Part shown: positions 7,340-13,943 of the stretch, piece after piece
Position numbering within the stretch: the stretch's first letter is position 1
Layout: each line of letters starts with the position of its first letter
NCBI GenBank assembly: GCA_013298205.1
Contig: JAAFJZ010000018.1
Location: 1 to 13,943 of the forward strand
DNA from: Cytophagales bacterium
GTDB taxonomy: Bacteria > Bacteroidota > Bacteroidia > Cytophagales > UBA9547
Reading direction: 5' to 3'
Length of the DNA: 13,943 bases
The notes under the pieces: generated by a model
Told to the model about the DNA's origin: nothing
Databases searched by the model: none
The model's input: the letters and a program-made list of their open reading frames with translations, nothing else
Translations under genes and position numbers: made by a program

Positions 7340-8479
7340 TTAGCCTCTAAACACCGAGGCCGGTTCTACATTATTTATTTTTTTGATTGCAAAGAATGAC
7401 CCACCTACCGAAATAAAAACAGTGATTAAGAAGAAACTGAATAATTCAATTGGTGAGTAAGTGATTATTAAACCAGCAGCAGCGACACCCGTTTTGAAAC
7501 CTATTATCAGCAACAAGGCTATTGTAAAACCTATAATGGCAAAAATGAAAGATTGCAAAAGAATTAAATTCCTCACATATCCATTGGTTGCACCTATTGC
7601 CTTTAAAGTTCCATAATCCCTAATTCTGTCTAAGGCAGATGAGTAGAGGGTAAGACCAATGATAAAAAATCCACTTATTATGGCAAAAACAATAAGCGTT
7701 CCGAAACTTGTACCAATGTTTGATGAAACGGTGATAAATGCAATTGTTTTCTCTTTTAACTCCTTTGCGTTCCAAGCTTTTACACCATAAATTTTTGAAT
7801 TTATGTTTTCAACAACTTCGTTTATCGTGTAGCCATTTTTAACTTTAACGGCAACAGCATTAACTTTTGTGTCGGGGTAATTTCCAAAATATCTGGCTTT
7901 GCTTAACGTGGTATAAAAAATAGTTCCTGCAAAGCTTCTTGCATTTTTTGTTTGCAGTCTTATAAATGCTTCCTTGCCATTTATTTCAACTCTTGTATTA
8001 AGTGCTACGCTGTTATTAAAAATACTTTCGTCAAGTGTTTCGGCTGAAATGGCTCCGTCTAAATTCAAATCATTGATATTTCCATTCACAATTTTTTTCG
8101 GATTAGGTCCACCTGCAAAAACTGGCGATTCACTACCGATAAGTGTTACTGGTGCGGTTTTACCATCTTTAAATTTAACTATTCCCCCAGTTGCTATCAC
8201 TGCATAAGTGTTTTCAACTCCTTCAATACTCCTTATTTCCTGCACAATGCGCTCATCTAATTTTGCCAATTCATTGGCATTTTGCGTGATATTGTCTACC
8301 ACCCAAATCTGACCTACATCAGTGTTTGAGTTTTCAATTATCCCACCCATCAACCCCGTGAGAAAACCTAAGATTCCTATTTGTTGTCCAATAAGAAAGA
8401 TGCTTATTACAATTCCTATAATAACCCCAATACTCTTGGATTTGTCGTATTTAATGAATTTGAATGCAGTTGATAACAT
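7340..8479 (-). CDS. FtsX-domain ABC permease, DevC/MacB type
   Basis: The 379-residue inner-membrane subunit has the four-helix type VII ABC layout: one N-terminal helix (about 15-45), a large periplasmic domain (about 50-250) and three C-terminal helices (about 258-285, 307-335, 345-368). The cytoplasmic coupling stretch RIRDYGTLKAIGATNGYVRN (285-304 region) closely resembles the DYGTLKAIG motif of the cyanobacterial DevC exporter subunit, which works with DevA, DevB and a TolC partner. The C-terminal VEPASVFRG is the usual end of this family. It starts four bases after the adaptor stop. DevC exports glycolipids in heterocysts; the substrate here need not be the same. MacB-like is the broader description. 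Confidence 0.9.
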   Translation of the reverse strand: MLSTAFKFIKYDKSKSIGVIIGIVISIFLIGQQIGILGFLTGLMGGIIENSNTDVGQIWVVDNITQNANELAKLDERIVQEIRSIEGVENTYAVIATGGIVKFKDGKTAPVTLIGSESPVFAGGPNPKKIVNGNINDLNLDGAISAETLDESIFNNSVALNTRVEINGKEAFIRLQTKNARSFAGTIFYTTLSKARYFGNYPDTKVNAVAVKVKNGYTINEVVENINSKIYGVKAWNAKELKEKTIAFITVSSNIGTSFGTLIVFAIISGFFIIGLTLYSSALDRIRDYGTLKAIGATNGYVRNLILLQSFIFAIIGFTIALLLIIGFKTGVAAAGLIITYSPIELFSFFLITVFISVGGSFFAIKKINNVEPASVFRG

Positions 8480-8483
8480 CGTT

Positions 8484-9428
8484 TTACAGTTTTATTTTAC
8501 AGTCAACCTTTGAATTGATGATTAAGCCATCAGAATTCTTTAATGAAATTCTTATCTCTCGAACTCTTCGGTCTTCTTGTTCGTCTGTTTTTTCAGAAAA
8601 AATGGATTTCTTTTTTAGGTATGGTAATACCGTAATTACTTCACCTGTAGCAATTACTTTATCATTACCACGGTAAAAAATATCCACTTGCTGCTCAACT
8701 TTTAACTTGGAGCTAAACAATTCATCTACTTGTGCTTTTATAATTATATTTCCATTTGGTGCAAATTCTACATATACAGCATATTGGCTAACTGCCTCAC
8801 CTTTTTCTACACTTATATCCAATATTTTTCCGTCTAATGGTGCTTTAAAAACTTTCATTTGGGCTTCGGTTTCAGCTGTTTTTAGTTGTGCAAAAAGCTC
8901 ACTTAATTTGCTGTTGGCATATTTTACTTTTGCCTTTGCTCGGTCAATATTTACTTGATAAATGTTTACATCGTTGGTTAAATCTTCAATTGCTTGCTGC
9001 GTTTCAGCACCACTTATCACTAAACTCTTTCCCTTATTGAGCAAATTGGTTTTGCTGTTTAGGTTTATCTGGGCTTCCTCAATCTGTGTTTGTTCAATCA
9101 CAATTTGCGACCTTTGCGTTTGAATTTGCGACCGTATCTCGTTAATTTTATTCTGTTCTGCATCATCAATTAAAAGAACAATAGTTTCATTCTTTGCCAC
9201 ACTATCCCCATCTTTTTTAAATACGGATTTTACAATTCCGCCCATGGGTGCCGCAAATTTCAATATTCCGCTTTCTGGCTCAACTATACCCGTACCAATG
9301 ACAATTTTCAGTTCTTCAGAAGCTCTCAAGTTATCTATTTTGACTGAATCTGCTTTGGTTTCTTTTTTTGTATTATCACAGCTTGTTAGTAGGCTTACTA
9401 TGATCCAAATTATTAGTATTCTCTTCAT
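8484..9428 (-). CDS. HlyD/DevB-type membrane-fusion lipoprotein
   Basis: This 314-residue periplasmic adaptor should connect the FtsX permease with the TolC channel. A lipobox LLTSC places the lipidated cysteine at residue 17, so it is a lipoprotein rather than the transmembrane form found in DevB. The first biotinyl-lipoyl half lies at about 46-90 (APMGGIV and DGDSVAKNE). A long coiled-coil hairpin runs about 92-188 (glutamine- and lysine-rich), then the second lipoyl half (APLDGKILDISVEKGEAV, about 193-210) and a beta-barrel region. Length is slightly short for the family but no domain looks missing. The start lies one base after the DUF2141 stop and the end four bases before the permease start, so translation is probably coupled. 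Confidence 0.9.
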   Translation of the reverse strand: MKRILIIWIIVSLLTSCDNTKKETKADSVKIDNLRASEELKIVIGTGIVEPESGILKFAAPMGGIVKSVFKKDGDSVAKNETIVLLIDDAEQNKINEIRSQIQTQRSQIVIEQTQIEEAQINLNSKTNLLNKGKSLVISGAETQQAIEDLTNDVNIYQVNIDRAKAKVKYANSKLSELFAQLKTAETEAQMKVFKAPLDGKILDISVEKGEAVSQYAVYVEFAPNGNIIIKAQVDELFSSKLKVEQQVDIFYRGNDKVIATGEVITVLPYLKKKSIFSEKTDEQEDRRVREIRISLKNSDGLIINSKVDCKIKL

Positions 9429-9429
9429 T

Positions 9430-9858
9430 TTACAGATATTTAAGGGTGATTTTTAATAGCATGGATTTATCAACAATTTTAAATTTGGAGTCGTCAAAAC
9501 TTGGGGGACCAAAACTGCTTTTTGCATTATTGGATGTGCCAATACCTTCTTTTGGCATTCCTATAAAATTGGTATCTATTTTTCCGTTGTCGTTTGCATC
9601 GTGAACAACCATTATGGCATACTCACCAGTAGGCATATCTTTCACAACAGCCGAACAACTTCCATTCTGAATGGTAGCCGTTACTGCACTTGTTGCATAT
9701 TTTGTATCAGTAGGAAATCCCTTTTCTGACTTATACACGTAAACCAAACACTTACCTTTATTTGATTTTAGTCCCGTAATTTCAACTGTGCAGTTTTTTT
9801 GACAGTATGCAGTTTGAGCAAGCCAAATAATTGCTGCGGATAAAATTAATTTTTTCAT
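9430..9858 (-). CDS. Secreted DUF2141-family protein
   Basis: A 142-residue exported protein with a signal peptide (MKKLILSAAIIWLAQTAYC). The core shows the DUF2141 hallmarks: HDANDNGKID (86-95), GMPKEGIGTSN (100-110) and FGPPSFDDSKF (116-126). The D-x-N-x-N-G-x-x-D spacing resembles a calcium-binding loop. Cysteines at 19, 23, 37 and 68 could pair in the periplasm, depending on where the signal is cleaved. The family's function is not established. An upstream in-frame ATG at 9924 would overlap the ATPase gene and bury the signal peptide, so the ATG at 9858 is preferred; it lies 19 bases after the ATPase stop. Its position inside an exporter operon suggests a partner, cargo or periplasmic binding role, which is inference only. 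Confidence 0.88.
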   Translation of the reverse strand: MKKLILSAAIIWLAQTAYCQKNCTVEITGLKSNKGKCLVYVYKSEKGFPTDTKYATSAVTATIQNGSCSAVVKDMPTGEYAIMVVHDANDNGKIDTNFIGMPKEGIGTSNNAKSSFGPPSFDDSKFKIVDKSMLLKITLKYL

Positions 9859-9877
9859 TTTTACTGTTTTTAATTGG

Positions 9878-10576
9878 TTAGTGCAATGCTTCTTCTTCTG
9901 ATGGTGTTTCAGATGCAACACCATTGTTTACATAAATTATTCTGTCAGCAAATTGCTTCAATCGTAAATCGTGTGTTACAACTGCAACAGATTTGCCCGT
10001 GGTTGATAGTATTTTGAGTTCTTCCATAACTATGGCAACACTTTTTATATCTAAAGCGGCTGTTGGCTCATCACAAAGCATCAAGGAAGGATTCGTCACC
10101 AAAGCTCTGGCAATGGCAACACGTTGCTGTTGACCTCCACTAAGCATTTTAGGAAGGTTGTACATACGATCTTGCATTGTTACTTTTTTTAGCGCTTCTT
10201 CTGCTAGTTCTTTTGCCTCTTTTTTTGAGCGACCAAGTAACAACAGAGGTTGCATTACATTTTCTAACCCATTTAAAGGTGCGAGCAGATTGAAACTTTG
10301 AAAAACAAAACCTATATTTTGAAGTCTTACTTTGGCGAGTTCTTTCTGCCCAAGTCCATTTATTTTTTGATTACAAATAGTTACTTCCCCCTCAGTAGGA
10401 AAAATAACGCAACCCAACAAAGACAGCAATGTAGTTTTGCCCGAACCAGATGGTCCAATGATTAAGGTAAGTTCGTTTTTTCTGAAATCGCAGGTAGTCG
10501 GTTGCAGTGCGATTATTACTGTATCGCCCGTTTTATACTGCTTTGATGCGTTTGAAACGCTGGCTACTACTTCCAT
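9878..10576 (-). CDS. ABC exporter ATPase, DevA/LolD/MacB-N type
   Basis: The 232-residue ATPase powers the FtsX-type permease of the same operon. Walker A is GPSGSGKT (41-48), the Q-loop is FVFQSFNLL with Gln93, the signature is LSGGQQQR (145-152), Walker B is LMLCDEPTAALD (165-176, catalytic Glu170) and the switch is His202 in VVTHD. All key residues are intact. Length and motifs match the small stand-alone ATPases of DevBCA, LolCDE and MacB systems. It is the first gene of the operon; one arm of the 13-bp inverted repeat lies immediately in front of its ATG, so its transcription is probably controlled by the divergent MarR-type gene. Confidence 0.93.
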   Translation of the reverse strand: MEVVASVSNASKQYKTGDTVIIALQPTTCDFRKNELTLIIGPSGSGKTTLLSLLGCVIFPTEGEVTICNQKINGLGQKELAKVRLQNIGFVFQSFNLLAPLNGLENVMQPLLLLGRSKKEAKELAEEALKKVTMQDRMYNLPKMLSGGQQQRVAIARALVTNPSLMLCDEPTAALDIKSVAIVMEELKILSTTGKSVAVVTHDLRLKQFADRIIYVNNGVASETPSEEEALH

Positions 10577-10577
10577 G

Positions 10578-10627
10578 TTAATATGTTTACGTTTTTATTT
10601 TGTAAATATATAATGTAAACATATTAA
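10578..10627. promoter_or_regulatory. Perfect 13-bp inverted repeat, probable MarR operator
   Basis: TTAATATGTTTAC at 10578-10590 and its exact reverse complement GTAAACATATTAA at 10615-10627 are separated by 24 bases in the 123-base region between the divergent exporter operon and regulator gene. One arm lies directly before the ATPase start codon. The spacing of arm centres (37 bases) is wide for a single dimer site, so two separate or looped sites, or an arm shared with the 10673 site, are possible. Confidence 0.55.
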
Positions 10628-10672
10628 AAACAAAAAATATTTTGTGTTTTTGTAGATTTTTTTTAATTTTAC

Positions 10673-10684
10673 GATGTTTACATC
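10673..10684. promoter_or_regulatory. Third ATGTTTAC site, probable regulator autoregulation
   Basis: GATGTTTACATC is a short palindrome (arms GATGT and ACATC around TT) containing the same ATGTTTAC core as both arms of the 10578-10627 repeat. It lies 15 bases upstream of the regulator ATG at 10700, where a bound repressor would block transcription of its own gene. Confidence 0.5.
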
Positions 10685-10699
10685 TTTAATATAAAAACG

Positions 10700-11368
10700 A
10701 TGAAAAAAGAAATTGTTTTTGAAATCTTGGAACACTTACACACCTTCGAATCAAATTTTAAGGGCAAAACGCCTTACACCTTAAATGATTTTGTGGGCTA
10801 CCTTACAACCCAAACAGGGGCTAACGAACTTGAAATGAGGAATGACGCTGGAAACAAAGAACCTTTTTTAAAAGAACTTAGAGATGAAAGCAATAGCGAT
10901 ATTTCTATTTTAATAACCTTAATGTTTCGGTACGCAAAAGGCTATATTAAAAAAGCATTAGAGAACAGTTTGATTCAGACTGTTGATGAATTTGCATTCT
11001 TAATCACATTGATGACTTTTGATAGCTTAACCAAAACTGAACTTATTAATAAGCAAGTGATGGAAAGAACCTCGGGCGTGGAGGTAATTAAACGACTTTT
11101 GAGCCAAAAAATGATTACTGAATTTGCGGATGAAAACGACAAACGAAGTGTTAGAGTAGCTATAACCGAAAACGGCAAAATGGAGATTATGAGCGTATTG
11201 CCAGAAATGAGTAAAGTTTCTAGAATCGTTGTAGGCAATCTCTCTACAGCAGAGATTAAGACCCTATCGTATATCCTAAAAAAATTAGACTTTTACCACA
11301 ACGACATCTTTATGAACAAAAGGACATTCACATTAAAACAGATTTTAGATGAAGTACGTTTAAATTGA
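10700..11368 (+). CDS. MarR-family winged-helix transcriptional regulator
   Basis: The 222-residue protein is divergent to the exporter operon. The winged-helix domain occupies about 93-165: LTKTELINKQVMERTSGVEVIKRL forms the helix-turn-helix and the wing is DENDKRSVRVAITENGK, whose D-x-x-KRS-x-R pattern is the MarR signature. The N-terminal ~85 residues are longer than in classic 150-residue MarR proteins and, with the C-terminal helix (about 180-200), probably provide dimerisation and ligand binding. It most likely represses the exporter operon and itself through the ATGTTTAC sites, with the exported compound or a precursor as inducer; that is inferred from arrangement. The ATG start gives a plausible N-terminus with no alternative nearby. 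Confidence 0.88.
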   Translation: MKKEIVFEILEHLHTFESNFKGKTPYTLNDFVGYLTTQTGANELEMRNDAGNKEPFLKELRDESNSDISILITLMFRYAKGYIKKALENSLIQTVDEFAFLITLMTFDSLTKTELINKQVMERTSGVEVIKRLLSQKMITEFADENDKRSVRVAITENGKMEIMSVLPEMSKVSRIVVGNLSTAEIKTLSYILKKLDFYHNDIFMNKRTFTLKQILDEVRLN

Positions 11369-11517
11369 CAAAACTCACCGACACATCTTTACTTTAAAAA
11401 ATTGAACGCAACGAAAGACAACCAACAAAACTAATTATTAACCAAGTCGGTGAATATTTTAATGTCAACAAAAAATAATTTCAATCGGAACTTTTGAGAG
11501 ACCAAATTGCTTATTTT
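11369..11517. other. Gap between regulator gene and insertion-sequence remnant
   Basis: This stretch is AT-rich and has no complete gene. One plus-strand frame reads IERNERQPTKL then a short run GEYFNVNKK before a TAA at 11473-11475, and continues open to beyond 11517; it has no start codon and I do not recognise it. An 8-bp inverted pair TCACCGAC (11375-11382) and GTCGGTGA (11446-11453) is separated by 63 bases. No convincing terminator for the regulator gene is seen. Confidence 0.35.
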
Positions 11518-11570
11518 TACTTTAAGACTTTAGAATTCTCCTCTTTATTGTGCCGGTCAATATCTTTTTT

Positions 11571-12207
11571 TTATTTATATTTCATTTGTTTATAAGCTTC
11601 TTCTATGATTAGATTATCATTTGTTATTGTGGCTTTGAATATTAGTCTTGCATCTCTTACGCTCATCAATTGATATTTCACAATGTTATTTATTTTCATG
11701 TGTTGCATATACAAGCTTGCCATCATTACTAGAGCTTGATGGTGATGCCATGCATTCCACCCTCTTACTTGATAGCCTGATAATCCCAATTCATTTTTGG
11801 CATCATCAAAACTTCATTCTACCCAGTATCAATTGCATTGAAAATAGGCATATTATTTTTGTTTTTGTTTTTGTTTTTGAGCTTTTACCAAAAGTTTTGG
11901 TGATAACAAGAGTTCTTTTTACCGCTCGCTCTCATTTGCCATTTACAGTCTTTTATCAAAAAATTAGTCTACATGGTTGTATTTTCATTCACTTCCTGAT
12001 GGTTCTAATTGAAATAGCTCAAAAATACTGGTATTGATAGTTTGCTAAATTCTCAGATTGTTTTTATTCTTTTCGCACCATATTGGTGTGTTCTTTCTTA
12101 CATTTCAAAAAGTTTTTCAAATAGGCTGTAGCTATTAAAATATTGTTACTAAGATGCACTTTAAACGAGGATGTGTAGGTTAAAATATAATTTTTAATAG
12201 TAAGCAT
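11571..12207 (-). pseudogene. DDE transposase remnant (IS701/IS4-like), N- and C-terminal parts
   Basis: From an ATG at 12207 the minus strand reads 46 open codons (MLTIKNYILTYTSSF, then VHLSNNILIATAYL, NFLKCKKEHTN) before TAA, and the same frame continues as ENLANYQYQYF*, which resembles the start of IS701-like transposases. Further on, in a shifted frame, AVKRTLVITKTFGK is recognisable (about 11890-11935). The C-terminal part reads YWVE*SFDDAKNELGL, GYQVRGWNAWHHHQALVMM and ends at TAA 11571. Here YWVE-[R]-SF-x-DAK contains the catalytic glutamate region of DDE enzymes, with a stop replacing the residue after the Glu. Frameshifts, stops and a central deletion make it a pseudogene. Exact IS family is tentative. 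Confidence 0.75.
11856..11879. repeat. Hexanucleotide microsatellite (TTTTTG)x4
   Basis: Four perfect tandem copies of TTTTTG lie within the decayed transposase, just before its C-terminal part. Slippage here may have contributed to decay. No functional role is evident. Confidence 0.8.
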
Positions 12208-12240
12208 CTCTTTTTCAGTTCTATAAAACAATTTTACAAA

Positions 12241-12378
12241 TTTTTTTATAGAAATTTACGAATTAAATTTTGTTTATAATTCATTAGTTAATTCTACCTT
12301 TAATAAATTTATAACTGAATAAATTAAAATTTAATTATTAAAAGTTAGTAGTTTTAAAATCTAATTGCAAGCTTTAAA
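12241..12378. other. AT-rich upstream region of the CobW gene
   Basis: Very AT-rich non-coding sequence that must contain the promoter of the GTPase gene. TAAATTTTG at 12264-12272 is one base longer than the TAnnTTTG core and is a weak candidate only. I could not identify a metal-responsive operator palindrome. Confidence 0.3.
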
Positions 12379-13428
12379 ATGAAAATTCCCATTACGATTA
12401 TTTCAGGCTATTTAGGAAGTGGTAAGACTACTTTTATCAATGAAATTATTCATTTCTACAAGCAGAGAAAGCTGGCAATAATAGAAAACGAATTTGGAGA
12501 AATCGCTATTGACAATGATTTGGTAATCGGTGTAGATGACCAAATCTATACGCTTGCCAATGGTTGTGTGTGCTGCTCGCTAAATGATGATTTGATAGAA
12601 ACGATTGAAACAATCCACATCACAGCTCCTGAAATCACGCATTTACTGATAGAAACTACTGGAATAGCCAATCCAGATAGCATAATTTGGAGATTATTAT
12701 CAGAAAAAAGAGTTCAAGATTTTTTTGAAACTCAAGGACTGCTTACCATTGTAGATGCAAAAAACGCCATTAAAGCTTCTTTACAAGACCAAGTCGTATA
12801 TAGGCAAATCTCTTTGGCAAACACCATAATCATAAGTAAAACCGATATTTGTACTGAAGAAGAAAATATTCTTGCTTTAGCTTTTGTAAAGCAAGTAAAT
12901 CCATTGGCTCATGTCATTCCAAAAAATCATGCATTTTCCTCAGCAATTGATGTTTTAGAACTAAAAGCACTCAGCACAGAAAATATTGCCTCAATCCCTT
13001 TTGGCAAACTGAAAAATGAAACCTTTAGTTTTCAAAATTTGAATACAAGTGCTTCATTTATGCAGCAGCAAGCAAGCTCGCATGCTTTAGGTTTAACAAG
13101 TGTGAGCTTAGAATTTAAAGAGGCTTTTGATGTATTTAGGCTCGAAACTTATATTCAGATTTTATTGAGTTCTGAAGAGGTTTTTAGAATTAAAGGCATT
13201 CTCTATATTAATAATGTAAATAAAAAAGTCATTTTCCAATCCGTTTTTGACCAATTGGTATCTAGTATTGCTGAAGCTTGGGATTCTGAGCCGAGTTCAA
13301 AGATTGTTTTTATAGGTAAGAATTTAAACAAATCAAAACTTCAAGCCGAACTTCAAATGTGTTGTACTTTGGGAAATCCTTTTGAAGACAAAAATTTTTA
13401 TCAAATGATTGCTCAAAAAAGGCTTTGA
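12379..13428 (+). CDS. CobW/COG0523-family metal-chaperone GTPase
   Basis: The 349-residue cytoplasmic protein is a G3E GTPase. Walker A is GYLGSGKT (10-17), the metal-binding CxCC motif is GCVCC (62-66, Cys63/65/66), Walker B is LLIETTG (89-95) and the guanine-specificity motif is SKTD (153-156) in place of the usual NKxD. The C-terminal ~110 residues fit the CobW_C domain. The family delivers zinc, cobalt or other metals to client enzymes. No histidine-rich tail is present to suggest nickel. It is alone on the strand, 162 bases before aconitase; whether aconitase is a client is unknown. The start is the first ATG and leaves the usual short lead before Walker A. Confidence 0.9.
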   Translation: MKIPITIISGYLGSGKTTFINEIIHFYKQRKLAIIENEFGEIAIDNDLVIGVDDQIYTLANGCVCCSLNDDLIETIETIHITAPEITHLLIETTGIANPDSIIWRLLSEKRVQDFFETQGLLTIVDAKNAIKASLQDQVVYRQISLANTIIISKTDICTEEENILALAFVKQVNPLAHVIPKNHAFSSAIDVLELKALSTENIASIPFGKLKNETFSFQNLNTSASFMQQQASSHALGLTSVSLEFKEAFDVFRLETYIQILLSSEEVFRIKGILYINNVNKKVIFQSVFDQLVSSIAEAWDSEPSSKIVFIGKNLNKSKLQAELQMCCTLGNPFEDKNFYQMIAQKRL

Positions 13429-13530
13429 TTTCTACAAAAATACATCTAAGCTTAATTGGTTTTTTTATTTATACCCATTCTAAACTAAATTATTTAAAAC
13501 CTGTTTTTTAGCACAAACTAATTTTATGTT

Positions 13531-13538
13531 TATTTTTG
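13531..13538 (+). promoter_or_regulatory. Possible -7 promoter core for aconitase
   Basis: TATTTTTG matches the Bacteroidota TAnnTTTG consensus and lies 52 bases upstream of the aconitase ATG. A T-rich stretch upstream lacks a clear TTTG -33 element, so this is tentative. Confidence 0.35.
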
Positions 13539-13590
13539 GAGTCAATTTTACTTTTTATTAAGTTATTCATCATAAATCAATCAAAAAAAC

Positions 13591-13943
13591 ATGGCATTTG
13601 ACATAGAAATGATCAAAGAGGTTTACAAAAACCTTCCTGCCAAAGTGGAAGCTGCACGCAAAGTTGTAGGTCGCCCTTTGACACTAACAGAAAAAATTCT
13701 TTATTCCCATTTACACATTGACCAAAAAGGTGAAAACTTTTCTCGTGGAGCCTCTTATGTAGATTTTGCACCCGATAGAGTGGCTATGCAAGATGCCACA
13801 GCCCAAATGGCACTTTTGCAATTTATGCAATCGGGAAGAGCCAAAGTCGCTGTTCCCTCTACCGCTCATTGTGATCACTTAATTACCGCCAAAGAAGGTG
13901 CTGCCACAGATTTAGCATTTGCCAATAAAGAAAGTAAGGAAGA
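13591..13943 (+). CDS. acn: Aconitate hydratase, N-terminal part (3' end outside window)
   Basis: The plus strand is open for 117 codons from ATG 13591 to the window edge. The sequence starts MAFDIEMIKEVYKNLPAKVE and continues with LTLTEKILYSHL, VDFAPDRVAMQDATAQMALLQF and VPSTAHCDHLI, which are strongly conserved in the mitochondrial-type aconitases; the DRVAMQDATAQMA block and the HCDH histidines belong to the substrate site. The enzyme converts citrate to isocitrate in the TCA cycle using a [4Fe-4S] cluster, whose cysteine ligands lie further downstream and are not visible. Full length is normally about 750 residues. The start is preceded by an A-rich leader without a Shine-Dalgarno, as is common in this phylum. 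Confidence 0.95.
   Translation, partial: MAFDIEMIKEVYKNLPAKVEAARKVVGRPLTLTEKILYSHLHIDQKGENFSRGASYVDFAPDRVAMQDATAQMALLQFMQSGRAKVAVPSTAHCDHLITAKEGAATDLAFANKESKE

Larger units (their letters stand above)
11518..12240 (-). mobile_element. Internally deleted insertion sequence (copy 2)
   Basis: The right end matches copy 1 (shared TTAGAATTCTCC at 11530-11541 and following blocks). The element holds both the N-terminal and C-terminal coding parts of one transposase, in the same minus orientation, but only ~640 bases apart instead of the 1.2-1.4 kb usual for such genes, so the middle has been lost. A candidate left end near 12217-12236 (GAAC/TAGAA-like) is only weakly similar to the right end; its position is uncertain. 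Not able to transpose by itself. Confidence 0.65.

Noticed and set aside
9859..9924. Longer start for the DUF2141 gene
   Set aside because: The extension is basic and His/Lys-rich, overlaps the ATPase gene and would place the signal peptide internally; ATG 9858 gives a standard exported protein.
11375..11453. 8-bp inverted pair TCACCGAC / GTCGGTGA after the regulator gene
   Set aside because: The 63-base loop and lack of a T-run make it a poor terminator, and an 8-base match in this length is not convincing.
11648..12037. Plus-strand ORF of 129 codons
   Set aside because: It lies opposite the decayed transposase, whose minus-strand reading shows clear family segments, and it spans the TTTTTG microsatellite.
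1..13943. tRNA, rRNA, CRISPR array, toxin-antitoxin or phage-defence genes
   Set aside because: No cloverleaf-like block, ribosomal segment, regularly spaced repeat array or recognisable defence or toxin gene was seen on either strand.

Overview
The window is an AT-rich piece of a Bacteroidota chromosome, probably from the Cytophagales/Flavobacteriia side of the phylum. The evidence is the gene families (M61 peptidase, DUF2141 protein, TolC-family lipoprotein exporter), the lack of clear Shine-Dalgarno sequences, TAnnTTTG-like promoter cores and a REP-like intergenic element of a style I recall from flavobacterial genomes. The species cannot be named from sequence alone. Ten protein genes appear complete, two are cut by the window edges, and several decayed fragments are present. 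I saw no rRNA, tRNA or CRISPR.

Layout. 1-1343 (minus): a multipass membrane protein of unknown function, translationally coupled by an ATGA overlap to the N-terminus of an M61-family peptidase that runs off the left edge. 1448-1568: a GC-richer repeated element ending in a perfect 20-bp hairpin. 1577-3043 (minus): a periplasmic HtrA/DegP protease with an intact His-Asp-Ser triad and two PDZ domains. 3269-5460 (plus): a two-gene ABC-2 exporter (ATPase and NatB-like permease), also ATGA-coupled. 5511-5735: the decayed tail of an insertion sequence. 5992-10576 (minus): a tight five-gene operon, in transcription order ATPase, secreted DUF2141 protein, membrane-fusion lipoprotein, FtsX/DevC-type permease and TolC-like outer-membrane protein. 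10700-11368 (plus): a divergent MarR-type regulator. 11518 to about 12240: a second, internally deleted copy of a related insertion sequence in the same orientation. 12379-13428 (plus): a CobW/COG0523 GTPase. 13591-13943 (plus): the start of aconitase.

How it fits together. The 5992-11368 block looks like a self-contained, regulated tripartite exporter spanning both membranes: the ATPase and permease in the inner membrane, the lipoprotein adaptor in the periplasm and TolC in the outer membrane. Its divergent promoter region carries a perfect 13-bp inverted repeat and a third related site that fit operators for the MarR protein. The block is bracketed by directly oriented, decayed transposase remnants, which suggests an acquired or rearranged cassette between ordinary chromosomal genes. 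The most unusual point is the DUF2141 gene inside the exporter operon; it could be a cargo, periplasmic partner or substrate sensor, but the sequence does not say which. A frameshifted small ORF follows the TolC gene by two bases.
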